In this document: positions 31,641 through 42,447 of the stretch, one piece after another | Position numbering within the stretch: position 1 is the stretch's first letter | Layout of the letters: each line of letters begins with the position of its first letter | Position numbers and translations under genes: made by a program | Origin: Sepiola atlantica | Taxonomy: Eukaryota; Mollusca; Cephalopoda; Sepiida; Sepiolidae | Assembly: GCA_963556195.1 (NCBI GenBank) | Contig: OY744525.1 | Location: 56,028,946-56,092,945, forward strand | Direction of reading: 5' to 3' | DNA: 64,000 nucleotides | The notes under the pieces: generated by a model | The model's database searches: none | Told to the model about the DNA's origin: nothing | Seen by the model: only the letters and a program-made list of their open reading frames with translations

Positions 31641-32945
31641 TTATGACGGGTTTATGTCCGGAGTTATTGTTATATGATGTGTGATTGGTAATTTTCCGAT
31701 GTCACCATAGCAATCTTTATATTTTTCTTTTAATTCTTCTATGTCCGTCTTGTTTATTTCATAAGTTCTTTTTATCAGTCCTAGTTCTTCCGCTGTTTCT
31801 GCGCCGATTACTGCGTTTGCATTTGTGTTTGCCACAATGAAATGCGAACTTACTTTTATATTTTTATTTTGTAATTGTATAACACAGCTCCCTATCGTGG
31901 GAATTTGCGTACAGTTGTAGGCGGTTAATTTTATAGACGTTTTATTTAATTTTGGCTTTGGTTCAATAGTTCTATATATTTTTGCTGGTAATACATTTAC
32001 TTCAGCACCTGTATCGATTTTGAAGTTGATGAGTGTTTCGTTGCCTCGAATCTTTACTTTCCATTTGTCAGTTTGTAGTGCGTCTACATTTTTTTTCAAT
32101 ATGGCGTCCATGTCAAACTGATTTTGCTCCACGTGGTCTGAATTGTGTGAGTGTCCGACATTATATAGTTTCTTCTTTTTCGTTCGACATATTCGAGCGA
32201 AGTGTCCTTTTTTGCCGCAATTTGTGCAGTTTTTATTGTATGCTGGACAGTTTCCTTTCTGATGTGACCCAGCGCAGTAGGTGCATGTCTCAATCCATTG
32301 TTGTGTTTTCGCGGGCTTTTTGTCTTCACGTTTGAACATGACTTTGGACGACAGCCTGTTTTTCTTTGGATTGCGAATTGTTGAGATATTTTCTGTTTCG
32401 CATGTAGCCATTATCTTGGAGTGTCTCTTCGTTTCTTCAGCACCCAGGCCTGCTTGTATCGCCTTTTGTAAATCCAGTGAAGGTTCTCTGAGCATTCTTT
32501 CTCTCAACATGTTGTCATTAACGCCACCAATTAGAATGTCTTTTATTAGTCTTTCAGTGAGGTCACCGAATTCACATTTGTTTGCCTTTTGCCGTAGTTC
32601 TGTGACGTACTCATCAAATCTCTGTGTTTCTTTCTGTTTGCACGTGAGAAATTGATATGTGAGAAACGTCAGGTTTTTTCTTGGTTGGCAGTGCGCGTCA
32701 AATTTTTCTATAACTTTTTTCAAGTTTAGCTTCTCTTCGTCATTTTCAAAGTTAAACGTATAATATATGTTCCTTCCCTCGGTTCCTATACAGGTCAGCA
32801 ATATTGAAGTTTTCACCTTCTCCGGTTTCTTGTCCGACTCTGTAGCTTGAAGGAACAATTGAAATTGGTTTTTCCAAGTTTCCCATTCCTGTCCGAGATT
32901 ATCCAAAGACAAATTTAATTCTTTTGGATGTGGTAAAAATTCCAT
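31641..32945 (-). pseudogene. Gypsy gag-protease segment
   Basis: 434 residues from ATG at 32945, 60 bases inside the primer-binding site. It contains a capsid-like domain, two zinc knuckles at about residues 221-253 (CTYCAGSHQKGNC and the canonical CTNCGKKGHFARIC), and an aspartic protease active site DTGAEVN at about 311. The frame ends at a stop just after HHITITPD. The continuation is found in another frame, so a one-base frameshift near 31643 splits protease from RT. Gag would package RNA; protease would mature the polyprotein. Confidence 0.88.
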
Positions 32946-33004
32946 TTTTCTTCTTTTTTTTTGTTGAAAATATTGATATACGACTGTGAGTGTTGACGGT
33001 TCGA

Positions 33005-33022
33005 TGTTTTATTCTGACACCA
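33005..33022 (-). promoter_or_regulatory. Primer-binding site, tRNA-Leu-like
   Basis: The minus strand directly after the 5' LTR reads TGGTGTCAGAATAAAAC. The first 11 bases complement the 3' end of common metazoan tRNA-Leu acceptors (TTCTGACACCA). The rest does not, so the site is short. Confidence 0.55.
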
Positions 33023-33499
33023 TTTTATATTATGCGTTGATACAGGTGAGTATTAAATAAAACATGTTAGTAACTTGTTATTGAAGCATTCATTAACAGA
33101 GGCGAGACACACGTGTGAACGTAACAAGCAATTTATTTACACTGAATACATAGCAGTTTACCACTAATAAAAGTAGTGGGAGGTTGCCGTCAAGAGTGAC
33201 GGTGGGAGTCACTAAGTCAACGGGAGATAACTCGTGTTTACGTAACACCACCGGTGCCCCTAGCAACCGGTGTCATTCATCTTATTCCCCTACACGCCCA
33301 TCTTCTCATCGTCAAGTGACTGTGCAAACTCGATTACTTTTATCCGAACCTGGTACGTGTAGATGGCATTCGCGGTTGCCAGGGAACGCAATCCTTCAAC
33401 GTACCATTGTACCAGTATGTTGCTTCCCCAATAGATCACTTCTTTGTGCTGCAACGGCTTCTTTTCACGATGTCATTGCCTAATTGTGTGTGCATCGCA

Positions 33500-33951
33500 G
33501 CCGCAGTTGAACTACTAATTTATACAAAAACTGGCTGCAAATGTTTGGGTCAGGGTTAGGACCACAAATGTGTATACGAAAGTCTGTTCAGGCAACGCTA
33601 CAAACAGAACGGCCAGCTTCTTCAGTACCACAAAGAGGACATCCACTGTCTCGCCTGTCAATAGTTTCCTGGTGGTAAAACGTTTATATACTGTGGAACG
33701 CTACATAGCAAAAGCTGTGTACAGCGCAGAATTCGTCAGTTCAATCAGTTCAACATTGGCCTTATAAATCTCTCTTAGCTACTGGAAAAACTTCCAGAGT
33801 GTCTCCTGTTAGTCGAAGGGGCATTCACCAACTAGACCTGTTTGGCCTCACACACGCGACAGGTTAGCTTCACTCTCTCAACCCAGTCTACCACACAAGT
33901 GGATCTGTCAAACTCAGGGAAAAGTTTCAGGTCGAACTTTGCATCTGCCAT
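33500..33951 (-). pseudogene. Gypsy gag pseudogene (family D)
   Basis: Starts at an ATG with MADAKFDLKLFPEFDRST and VVDWVERVKLTCRVCEA, then breaks. Later frames give NSALYTAFAM, KLLTGETVDVLF and KKLAVLF, which follow the order of gag from gypsy elements of the Mag-like type. Frameshifts and stops are frequent. It follows LTR D copy 2 on the minus strand and is cut off by LTR X at 33294. Confidence 0.65.
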
Positions 33952-33959
33952 GATGTCAC

Positions 33960-34372
33960 AAATCAACAACACAAAAAAATGCCGAAATAGTTTGCCGTAG
34001 TGGGAAGTTGAAAACACGCACAAAAAAATCAAATGTCTGACTCTCGAGTTGTATTAACAATTCTCCAAAACACGAATAACCTGACACAAACGACTTTAAC
34101 TCAATCTGTTTCTCTTTTTCTCTCACTGAACACTCGACATAGCCCCAACTTGTCATGTTAATTTTACGGCCTTCCCAGGGAGGAAAGTTCCTACTATTTT
34201 TATTTAAACGAGAATTGTTCCATGCAAAACAAGGCTCATTTGCATAAGTGAACCTTCGTCATCGCACAAAAATAACTAGATTATATTTTGTAAGCAGAAC
34301 GCTCTGTGTTCAATCCCCAACGAACGACACACGGCATGACCCTTACTCTGTTTCCTTGTGGACCCAATTGCA
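33960..34372 (-). mobile_element. LTR family D, copy 2
   Basis: Aligns with copy 1 over gtattaacaattct, atgttaattttacggccttc, catgcaaaacaaggctcatt and cttgtggacc. A gag start codon lies just downstream on the minus strand, so this is a 5' LTR. It is uninterrupted and thereby defines the insertion point of LTR A in copy 1. Confidence 0.65.
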
Positions 34373-35454
34373 TCACCATTGAACAATGTCTACGTGTCAA
34401 TGTGCAGGTAGTCTTTTCTGTCTTCCATGGTTTTTCCAGTCTTTTTTCACTTTCAAAGCAACCCTGTAAGGTCTGATCGGTGTAAGCTTTCACTTGCAAG
34501 CATTGTGAGTGAGTTGCTGCTCATGGCGCTGATCAGTAATCATTGATCTTCATTTTGATGACAATAAATGGTAAGGAATCTTTAGTTTTTTATAGAGAGG
34601 TTATATCGAATTGACATCCTAATAACTAGGATGATATATGTACGACCTTTTTTTCTTTGTTGACTCAGCCCTTCTTCGTCTCTAAGGAAGAAAACAGGGC
34701 CTGATCTCGCCAAATCACGCTGTCAGAGGGTTCCGGACAATCAGAGACCAACAGGTCAGCTTGACCACGCGTGATTTGAGCGATATAAAAGAAGGCACGC
34801 AAGCTTTTCTGCCTCTTTTATCCCTTTTCCCTATGACCAGCGACTAAGACGGTCCTGTCAACAGACTCTTAAAGCATGTGACAAGAAACTGCCTGCTGCT
34901 GTCTTACAGTCACTACCAGCCATCTCCCCCTTCCTCCTGATCGGAAGCAGGAAAAATAGTGAGCTTAAACCCTTTCTTTTCTTTTCTCTTTTTTAAGTCC
35001 AGTTGAACACAAGTTCCTATCTTTCGTACACGGCACAAAAAGGGGTAGAGAGACGGCTCATTTTCTCTAATTTACGCACATACCAAAACACGTGTGCTTC
35101 CCAAGAACAAACCTTTAAAAGAGACATTTTATACAAACAGTAAAAGGGACATTTCTTTACACAAACTCAGACTTTCAGTGAGGAATTTATACAAATTAAA
35201 TGAACCATGTTAAATAAATTGTTATGTTAATATGAATTTTGAGTGCTGGCTTTCTTACTTTTTGTGTTGGTTACTGGCGTATTTTGCTCGTTCCTTCATG
35301 TTTAACAAGAATAGAATTCGTTAGTACCCCCACAATTATGTGGTTAGTTGGTTAGGATGAAAGTCAGGATGAAGAATGTAACTTGGTAGAGTTAGTTGTA
35401 TCTGGCCGCATCTGACTAGAATGGAATATTGAACGAGAAAAAGGGTCACCATCT
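34373..35454. other. LTR-like promoter sequence and spacer
   Basis: Around 34780-34800 (gagcgatataaaagaaggca) a TATA box is followed by pyrimidine-rich sequence, as in LTR U3/R boundaries. No family partner was identified in the window. The rest has no recognised feature. Confidence 0.35.
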
Positions 35455-35520
35455 TCCATAAATAAGACAACATCTCCACAACTAAATAGGTATCAACTTT
35501 TATTCAAAGGAAAACTGGAA
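35455..35520 (-). mobile_element. LTR 3' end and primer-binding site (copy Q)
   Basis: On the minus strand an LTR end with AATAAAAG and gttgtggagatg-type sequence leads into ATGGTGACCCTTTTTCTCG. The same arrangement recurs at 42441-42500. TGGTGACCC matches the first nine bases of the tRNA-Trp site seen at 59556. Confidence 0.5.
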
Positions 35521-36227
35521 CACAACGAGAATTGTTCGGTAGGCTGACTTTCGTCAATAAACGAATGCTGATTCCTGGAGTTTTATTCTGTCAGGCTTTT
35601 TTGTAATGAAAAGACGAGCACGGGATAACATCCTATCAATAGGCAATCAACACGGGAACTGATTTGTATCTTCTCGCCAACGAGATGGGCGGAAATCAGT
35701 AGACCTCGAGTGCGCATGTTGTGATATATTATATATTAACCACCTGCATACTAACACATAAGAACTACTTAGAGGTCGAGCGCCTCCATAACCTCTCCGA
35801 ATAAACGTATGTAAAATCTCTCCTCATCCAAGCCTTTATTATTCCTTAACAAATAATAATTCAATGTAAGTGATGCACTAATCGCTTGTGTATCAATAAG
35901 CCGACCAAATTACAACTCAACATAACGCCAGATATTGCACGTACAAATAAACAAAAATAGATCTCTCATGCAACAGGTGTTTCATAATTGATGTGTTCTG
36001 GTTAATCATAACTTTTTCGCCAATATTATTTAACGTTTCACTAGTTGTTTAGTCGGCGATTTTATAGTGCAATCACACTGAGAGATGTGTTGGTGTAACT
36101 TTATGTCTGGTGTCATCAACTGGGGTATTTTTGTTGTGATGATGTTCATCTGAAAAATGCTTCCGCTTAACAGTCCTCCTGTGATAGTTTGCATGGTAGT
36201 TAACCCAAAAATCGTAGTAAGTGAGTC

Positions 36228-36859
36228 TGTAGCAGTTACCTCCTCCTTTCACACATAACTGCACCGGTTGGCCGTTAGGTGTCGCTTATTCACCGACAGG
36301 TGGCGCTGAAAAGCGACACCAGAGTTATATGCCCTTCTGAGTATAAAAACCGGTGTGAAACGAAAAATCTCTCTCTTATCCACTCAATCAGCCTCGCAGA
36401 GACGTCTCCTTGGCACCGGCTGGGACGCATCGCCGAGAACACCGACGAGGAACCCGGAAACGCTCTTTCTCCTGCTACCGTCGCCTCACTCGAAGACTAC
36501 TACCATCTTCACTTGAAGAAACCCCACGGGCAGCCCGGAGAACCATTATATTTTTCCTCTTCCTCAACCGGACACTGTCTCACTCTCTGCTACCTATACC
36601 AAACGGTATAGGTATCCTCTGTTCAATAACCCCCTTTTTTGTTGCCTGTTACTCAGTTGTTCGTTCAATTCATTTCGTGCGAGAAATGTAAGGAAAGGAC
36701 AAACACCATTGAGTGGATAAGAGAGAGATTTTTCGTTTTACACCGGTTTTTATACTCAGAAGGGCAGATAACTCTTTTCAGCGACACCTGTCGGTGAATA
36801 AGCGACACCTAACGGCCAACCGGTGCAGTTATGTGTGAAAAGAGGAGGTAACTGCTACA
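36228..36859 (+). mobile_element. LTR fused to its own inverted 5' part
   Basis: Starts TGTAGCAGTTACCTCCTCCT with TATA box tataaaa at 36342, hairpin at 36591-36614 and a downstream ATAA-rich signal. From 36697 to 36859 an inverted copy of the first ~160 bp follows, ending ctgctaca. The arms match nearly throughout up to ctcttatccactcaat and then diverge abruptly. The same organisation is seen in an independent LTR at 61670-62216. Confidence 0.8.
36591..36614 (+). promoter_or_regulatory. LTR stem-loop before polyadenylation region
   Basis: TACCTATACC-aaac-GGTATAGGTA forms a perfect 10-bp stem. Related stems in other LTRs differ by a compensatory pair. It lies just upstream of ttcaataacc. Confidence 0.7.
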
Positions 36860-37039
36860 GGTCTAAGGTCCTATTACTTATTACCTACTTCATGCATTTT
36901 TTGTCAAGTCTATCTGATACGTTACTGTTTTGCATAGTTCTCAAATTTTGTCGAAATAAAAGTCCATTATATCTTTGACTTTTGGTATAATGTGCACCCA
37001 CAGTATTTAATAAAGTGTCGATCACCGAATCAGTCACGG

Positions 37040-37525
37040 GGTAGCAGTCGTAAACATTGACATTTCTTTTCTCTTGCGATGAGCAGGCCTATGGACGTTG
37101 TTTGATCACACGATAACCAATCAGACTCCAGGGCGTGTCAATTTCGACTAGACATTTGCAGGACTACATCCAGACCTTCTGCGAGTTGCAGTGCAGACAG
37201 AGAGCATCCATGCACCCACGAAGAAAAACGTTGACACTTTCCTGTCCCTGTCGCAAATACAGCGAGTAAGGCTATCTTCACGTGAAGATATACTGCTCCA
37301 AGAAAATATTTTCGACAGCCGACCTTTATTATTACTATTTATTTTCTTCACTTTTTAAACTTCTGGCAACCTACACCCAACGGTGTAGGCCACTTAAATA
37401 AATACATGTAATTTGTTATTTATAGAAGGGCCTGGTTTTTATTTCCTTGGCGACCCTTTTGTTAGAGATTATTACAGGAAATAATTTGACAGTTTATGTT
37501 AAGATTAGCTCCTATCGATATAGAC
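37040..37525 (+). mobile_element. LTR, TGTAGC family, copy b
   Basis: Starts tagcagtcgtaaacattgac, contains tgatcacacgataaccaatc, the hairpin CCTACACC-caac-GGTGTAGG at 37370-37389, then acttaaataaat and the tail gacagtttatgttaagatta. The best-preserved U3-R-U5 order of this family outside copy c. Confidence 0.75.
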
Positions 37526-37529
37526 TTAA

Positions 37530-37760
37530 TCATTTCTATTTTAGCAAATCGTGTATACTCTTCGATCACTAGGAGGAAATAGAATGTTTCACCAGCTTGA
37601 CTCTTAAAATCGATTGCCAATTTCTGCCGTGGGCGCTCAAAAAGTTAATGGTTTAGTGTGATGTAGTTTGGTTCCTGCTAAATCCACAAATATTTTAGCA
37701 ATTTTGTCCATATCTAGCAATATTTGGTTATGGGGTATGTTAACGGAATTACCCACAACG
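37530..37760 (-). pseudogene. Gypsy integrase fragment
   Basis: The minus frame reads RPRQKLAIDFKSQAGETFYF then LLVIEEYTRFAKIEMI, matching the start of a gypsy integrase core including the first catalytic Asp (AIDF). Upstream on that strand the frame breaks. The second and third catalytic residues are absent because LTR b adjoins. Confidence 0.55.
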
Positions 37761-38500
37761 TTAGAAGACCTACTTCGTTATTTTCTCCAGCCGTCTGCTT
37801 TTGTGCCTGAGTGTCTCGTACCAATTTTCACCTGAATGTAGACAATTCTAGCCCACGCCTATTTTAACTTATGAAAACCATCCATTAGGAAAATAAGTTG
37901 TTTACCCGCTAGCTCTGTTGACATAGTAGTCCCTACTACAACAACGGCAGCAGCAGTAGATAACGATGTCTAAAATATTTGCTTGACTTGAAAGCTTGGT
38001 ACTGATTGGAACAAATGCTTAATTTCGATTGGAATTTAACCAATGAGAAACAATCTCTTATGCGAGCCGAGCACTGATTCTCGAAAGTTATTTAAGGAAG
38101 TTCACCAGCTATTTTCGATCTCTTTAGTGGCGAGAAAATACAGCTGTGTAACTTACCCACGTCGCTCAGATCAACCACCAAACTCAACTCGCCTTTAACC
38201 TCTGGCCATTGGCGTCTGCACGTGGACTTCACTTACCAAGATGGTGACATGTCGGCAAGTGGACTTACTTTCCTAAGATTTCGACACAGACTTACTTCTT
38301 AATAATGATAATATAAACTCTGCCAGCCTTACAAACTTGTAGAATAGAAAGACAATGTCTCATTCTAACATTTAAAACAACTTTATTGGTCGTCTTCGTT
38401 AAGAGGTATAAAAGGGGAAATGAAAGAGAAGGAACGCGTCCATGAATATGGACGAAAGATAAGGGTTAGAAAGTGCATATGGTGTTAAATAAATGTCCCG
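37761..38500. other. Retroelement leader-like remnants
   Basis: gcacgtggacttcacttacc at 38218 leads into aagatggtgacatgtcggc. A related arrangement (gcacgtggacttaatttctt acaatggcgacatctc) occurs at 41776. Both look like an LTR end followed by a TGGYGAC-type primer-binding site. Confidence 0.35.
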
Positions 38501-38836
38501 TTAGTAGGGAAGAGAAAAGAGTACATATATGAAGGACATGTGTCGTACACAGATGTGAAAGTTCGACAATGTCCTGTTTGTAATAAAAGAGGAAGAATTC
38601 ATATATGAAGAATGTTTACAGTACACAGGTGGGAAAGTCAAGCAATGTGCATCTATGTAACTATGTTTGCGGGTTGCATTAAGTAGTTCACGTGTGTCGG
38701 CAAAAGTAGCCATGTTGGAATCTTGGATATTCTTCTCGAAGTCGAACTCAGTGCCAAACGCCTGGATAGTTTCTGTTGCGTCCAAAGAGAGGAGTTTGGG
38801 AGTTGGTTCGGGCAACGTTGAGTTGTAGTCAGTCCC
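38501..38836 (-). other. Candidate exon of unknown protein
   Basis: On the minus strand a pyrimidine tract ends in a good acceptor (ttttatttcccacatgcag, then ggactgactac). It opens a frame of about 110 codons, for example LPEPTPKLLSLDATETIQAF and FADTRELLNATRKH. The last third derives from a ~75-bp tandem duplication (near 38517 and 38592), which weakens the case. No family is recognised. Confidence 0.2.
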
Positions 38837-38866
38837 TGCATGTGGGAAATAAAAGAGGAAGTTCAT

Positions 38867-39006
38867 CCTGTGTTAACCTCTTTATAATCTCTCATCACAT
38901 GATCAGCTAGCATGAGAAATGGCCACTGATTGGCCAAGCCAGAAAGGAAGTTAAATGCTTTTGTTAAATAACAGGTTTATAATACGTTTCATGTCGGGAA
39001 TTTCTG
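38867..39006. other. Spacer
   Basis: Nothing recognised. Confidence 0.3.
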
Positions 39007-39833
39007 TTGTCGTAGAACTGTTCCCTGTTGATCCAGAACGAACGGCATCGCTGCTAATGGGACGATATGTCGTTTCTTGATCCGGCGACGTCGAGTGGTC
39101 TTGCTATTTGGTCCCGATTTTCAATCTCCCCCTTTTCGGCCGACACAGCAGTAGACGCAATTCGGGAATGATATTTCCCTTTCTTTTTCTGCCTCTTCTC
39201 TGTTGTCTGCAACCCAGCTGCCATTGTGAGTCGCTCCGTCGCCGCCACCATTCTCTGCAGACGCTTTGTCGTTGTTACATTTTCGGGCCGGCGGTTTCTT
39301 TCTGTAACTGAAACCAAATCTCCCCGTACACGATAAAAGAAAACAAGGCTTCTCCTTTTTAATTTAGAGCCATTTATTTACTATACTGCTTGTCGATACT
39401 GTTTGTCGATAAGTTTGTTGTAGCAGAGAGAGAGAGAGGCTTACGCTAGTTAATTTTCTAAATGAACCACCTAATCACTTGTAATGGAAGGAAGAGGGGG
39501 ACATCGTTCGGCTCTCATTTTTGGGGGATCCGAAATCCCCTAGCGTGTAATCGCTACATGGCTAAAGCGTGTTGACTCTTCGGCTTCCAAGTCCAAACTC
39601 CAAAATCTCACTGCAATTTTCCCAGCGGGAAAACTGTGACGTCACGAAATCTCGTTATCAACACGCAGGTGTGACCTAACCCTCCGACCCCGATTTCTCG
39701 TCAACTGTCCCCGCAAATTGTGAGAAAACATCGCACCAACTTGCACGAGGTGACTCCGCTACAAATCGCGCAAGTCAAACCCGATCTCCAACAGACACGT
39801 CCATTCCCATAGGGCCATTATCTAACACTTTCA
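39007..39833. mobile_element. LTR-like segment C (LTR A family)
   Basis: Begins TGTTGTCGTAG and ends with acgtccattcccatagggcc and attatctaaca, matching the end of LTR A. Also shares (GA)n at 39426-39440 and gtgacgtcac. No internal coding region adjoins, so it is probably solo. Confidence 0.55.
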
Positions 39834-41000
39834 CCAATCAGCGCCAAGCTTATGAATTAAGCAGATTAAGAATCGTAATGGCAGCTGTCGTAGCTGTCAC
39901 TGCTGTTGTGCGTGTCGCTTGCACATCTGCTACAAACTAACTCGTATTCCTATTTACATACATACAGACGCTTAATACCATTTTCCTCGTCCAAATTCAT
40001 AGGCTTATAATAACATTTTTTCTAGTACAGATTTCTAGACTTTGTCAAAAGATTTTTTTCCTTGCATTGCCTCGTGTAAAGGATTTTTTTTGTTCTTGTT
40101 AAAAGGGATTTTGTTGTTTGCTTTATGAAAAGGATTTTTTTGTGAAAAAGAATTTTTTTGTGTGTTGTGAAAGGCTCGTTTTTTTGTAATTATTTCTGTA
40201 TTATTTTTTTTGTGTGTTGAATCGCATTTGCTTTTTTTTATATTGTTTTCTTCGTATTTGAATTTTTTGTTGTTGTTTCGCCACAAGCTCGCATATTTGT
40301 GTGTGTATGTATATATATTTTTTTGTATTTTGTTGCCGCATCATACGTATCTACAAACTTTTTATTTTTTTTGTTTCACTTAACGTCTTACTCTGTTCTA
40401 AGTTTCCTTCGCTAAATTAGATTAATATTTAAATTTATTTGTTTGTCTTTAAGTTTCGAAATGGTTATCTTTATTTTTTTTATTTTTTTTTGTAGGATGG
40501 TATATTATCAGAAGGATTTAGTTAGCGTATTATCACGTCGGAGAGGTCACCAATCATGGCTGCAGTGGAGGTTGTTAATTATGGCGGGAGTTTCGAAAGA
40601 ACAAAGGATTAACCACAGTGGCTAAGAAGTGCCGGACAAGTGGTTATGCGTGAATGAATCCCCGACCATAGGTTGTGGGAGAGATGCCTTTTGTAGCGGC
40701 ATGTCCTCCCACTGTTTGAACGTGGCCCGACCACGTTTGGCCGGACCACGTTTGGATTAAATTAAGAGGTTAAGACAAACAAAGGGAAAGGAAGAAAACA
40801 GTATTATTATCTAAAACTTATATTAAATGAAAGCGAAAGAATGAGAAAGCTAAACACAACATAAGAATGATATTTTATCAAATTAGTAAAGAGGAAAACA
40901 TTTATATGAAACAAAACAATTTATTTACTTAACATTTTATAGAGTTCGTACTTTTATGAGTGCGACAGTTCTGCTTAGAAGTTCATGTTTGTAAAGAGTA
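39834..41000. other. T-rich low-complexity region
   Basis: 40040-40500 is dominated by T runs separated by short purine words (gattttttt, gaatttttttgtgtg), giving spurious lysine/asparagine-rich minus-strand frames. No gene was recognised. A short imperfect repeat gtggcccgaccacgtttgg / ccggaccacgtttgg occurs at 40722-40760. Confidence 0.45.
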
Positions 41001-41343
41001 TTGATTTACTCCTCTCCAGGAGTTAGGCACAAGGCCAGTTTTTATCTTACTCCCACAAGTAAGATGTGACCCAAGGTCGGGTCGGGAAAGTGGGGTTTAA
41101 AAATTGCCTGGGCAGCCCCGTCGGCATTCCCCGGTAGGGGCGCCTCAAGCAGTAAGCAATAAACTTACTCCTCCCCAAAGAGGGGAGGCAAAGCCTGGGA
41201 GGGTGGACCTACTAAAACTGCACAGGACAGACCCATAGACCGGCGTAAATCAAGCCCCGAAGGCCAAGACAATACCAGTCTATGGGGTGCAGTATCCATC
41301 GGAACAGATACTACACTTTGATCTTAGCCAAAAGGCCAAGCGT
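41001..41343 (-). mobile_element. U2 snRNA-headed SINE, copy 2
   Basis: On the minus strand it starts CGCTTGGCCTTTTGGCTAAG then ATCAAAGTGTAGTATCTGTTC, closer to U2 than copy 1. It continues with the same body and ends cctaactcctggagaggagt followed by aaat. This is a full-length copy. Confidence 0.85.
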
Positions 41344-42440
41344 GTTGAATGTCTTTTTGTGTGACGATCTTAACGTGTATGTTTGGAGAAAAGTTCGTTA
41401 AATTGAAAGAGATTACTTTTTTGGCTCCCCCACACCTTCTCGGCCGAGGCCGCTGGTGGGTGGGGGGGGGGGGTTGTCGACGAGAGTTATTTGTGTGCTT
41501 TCGCCCAGAACGTTGAAGGGAAGAAGAGGAAGAAGGTGCGTGCCTTTTTATAGACTTAAAATCACGTGTGGTCAAGTTGATCTGTTGGTGCCTCATTGGC
41601 CGGAATCTTTTTGGCAAACGTGATTCCGCGAGATTCTCTACCTCAGAGACGAAGAAGGACTGAGCAAAGAAACAAAGAAAGTTGTGGGGTTCGCCACAGA
41701 CTTATTAACAACATTTTCTTTGTTTTGAGTGAAGGATTTTCAATATCAACTTTCATTTGCATTGCATAACATTGGCACGTGGACTTAATTTCTTACAATG
41801 GCGACATCTCTGAACATCAACGTACTTCCTGATAATAATACAAACTCTGCCCGTCTCATGAATTTCCTACTGCAACCTGCGTACGTACGGTTATAATAAC
41901 TGTTTTCCTTGTCCAGACTTATAAACTCATAATAATTTATTCCTTGTCCAGACTTATAAAAACATATTTCTCGTATTGGCGCTTGGACTTTTAGTATGCC
42001 ACTTTCTCCGTCAAGAACATGAACATTAAATAACTTCTTTAATAACGTAATTACTGTCCTCTGTCTTTTAATTGTTGAACGAAGATGTGAAATAAAGTTG
42101 ATAAAATATATTATGTATGAATAGTTTTTGTCATTACTTTTGATAAATGATTTTTTCATTACACATTTATTCCAGTTGAAAAAATATTTTACATTCCTAA
42201 ACACATTATACATAGCATTTATAAACGGAGTTCTTACTGGCAGTAGTGATCGTTCTTTACCGTCAGGTAGACTATATTTGTGTGAATCCTGTAGATATTC
42301 TTCATTTAGCTGGACGTCAAGCCTTTTGGCTGGCTGGGGATAGTTGAGGTTACCAGATTTAGTTACTTGAGGAATAAAGTCAGAATGACGAACTTACTTG
42401 GAAGAATCCGACTGAAATATAAATGTTACACAAGAAAAAA
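41344..42440. other. No gene recognised
   Basis: Contains a short duplication (ttgtccagacttataa at about 41910 and 41942) and the TGGCGACATC leader-like site noted near 41789. Confidence 0.35.
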
Positions 42441-42447
42441 GTCACCA

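Larger units (their letters stand above)
28791..33247 (-). mobile_element. Complete Ty3/gypsy retrotransposon, 4,457 bp
   Basis: Both LTRs are 225 bp (28791-29015; 33023-33247) and differ at only two sites by eye. The 5-bp duplication CCACC flanks it (28786-28790, 33248-33252). The minus-strand order is 5' LTR, primer-binding site, gag-protease, RT-RNase H, integrase, polypurine tract, 3' LTR. One frameshift and two stop codons interrupt the single gag-pol frame, so this copy cannot make a complete polyprotein although it is young. Confidence 0.95.
28462..33294 (-). mobile_element. LTR X copy 2, split by a gypsy insertion
   Basis: 28462-28790 (329 bp) plus 33253-33294 (42 bp) rejoin to 371 bp, exactly the length of LTR X copy 1. 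The intervening DNA is a complete LTR retrotransposon. On the minus strand, one base inside the LTR, the sequence TGGTGACTCCCGA begins like a tRNA-Trp primer-binding site, so this is the 5' LTR of the element whose gag lies at 26662-27447. Confidence 0.85.

Noticed and set aside
36279..36691. Two overlapping ~100-residue frames
   Set aside because: They fall inside the LTR/inverted-LTR structure and end in the hairpin region.
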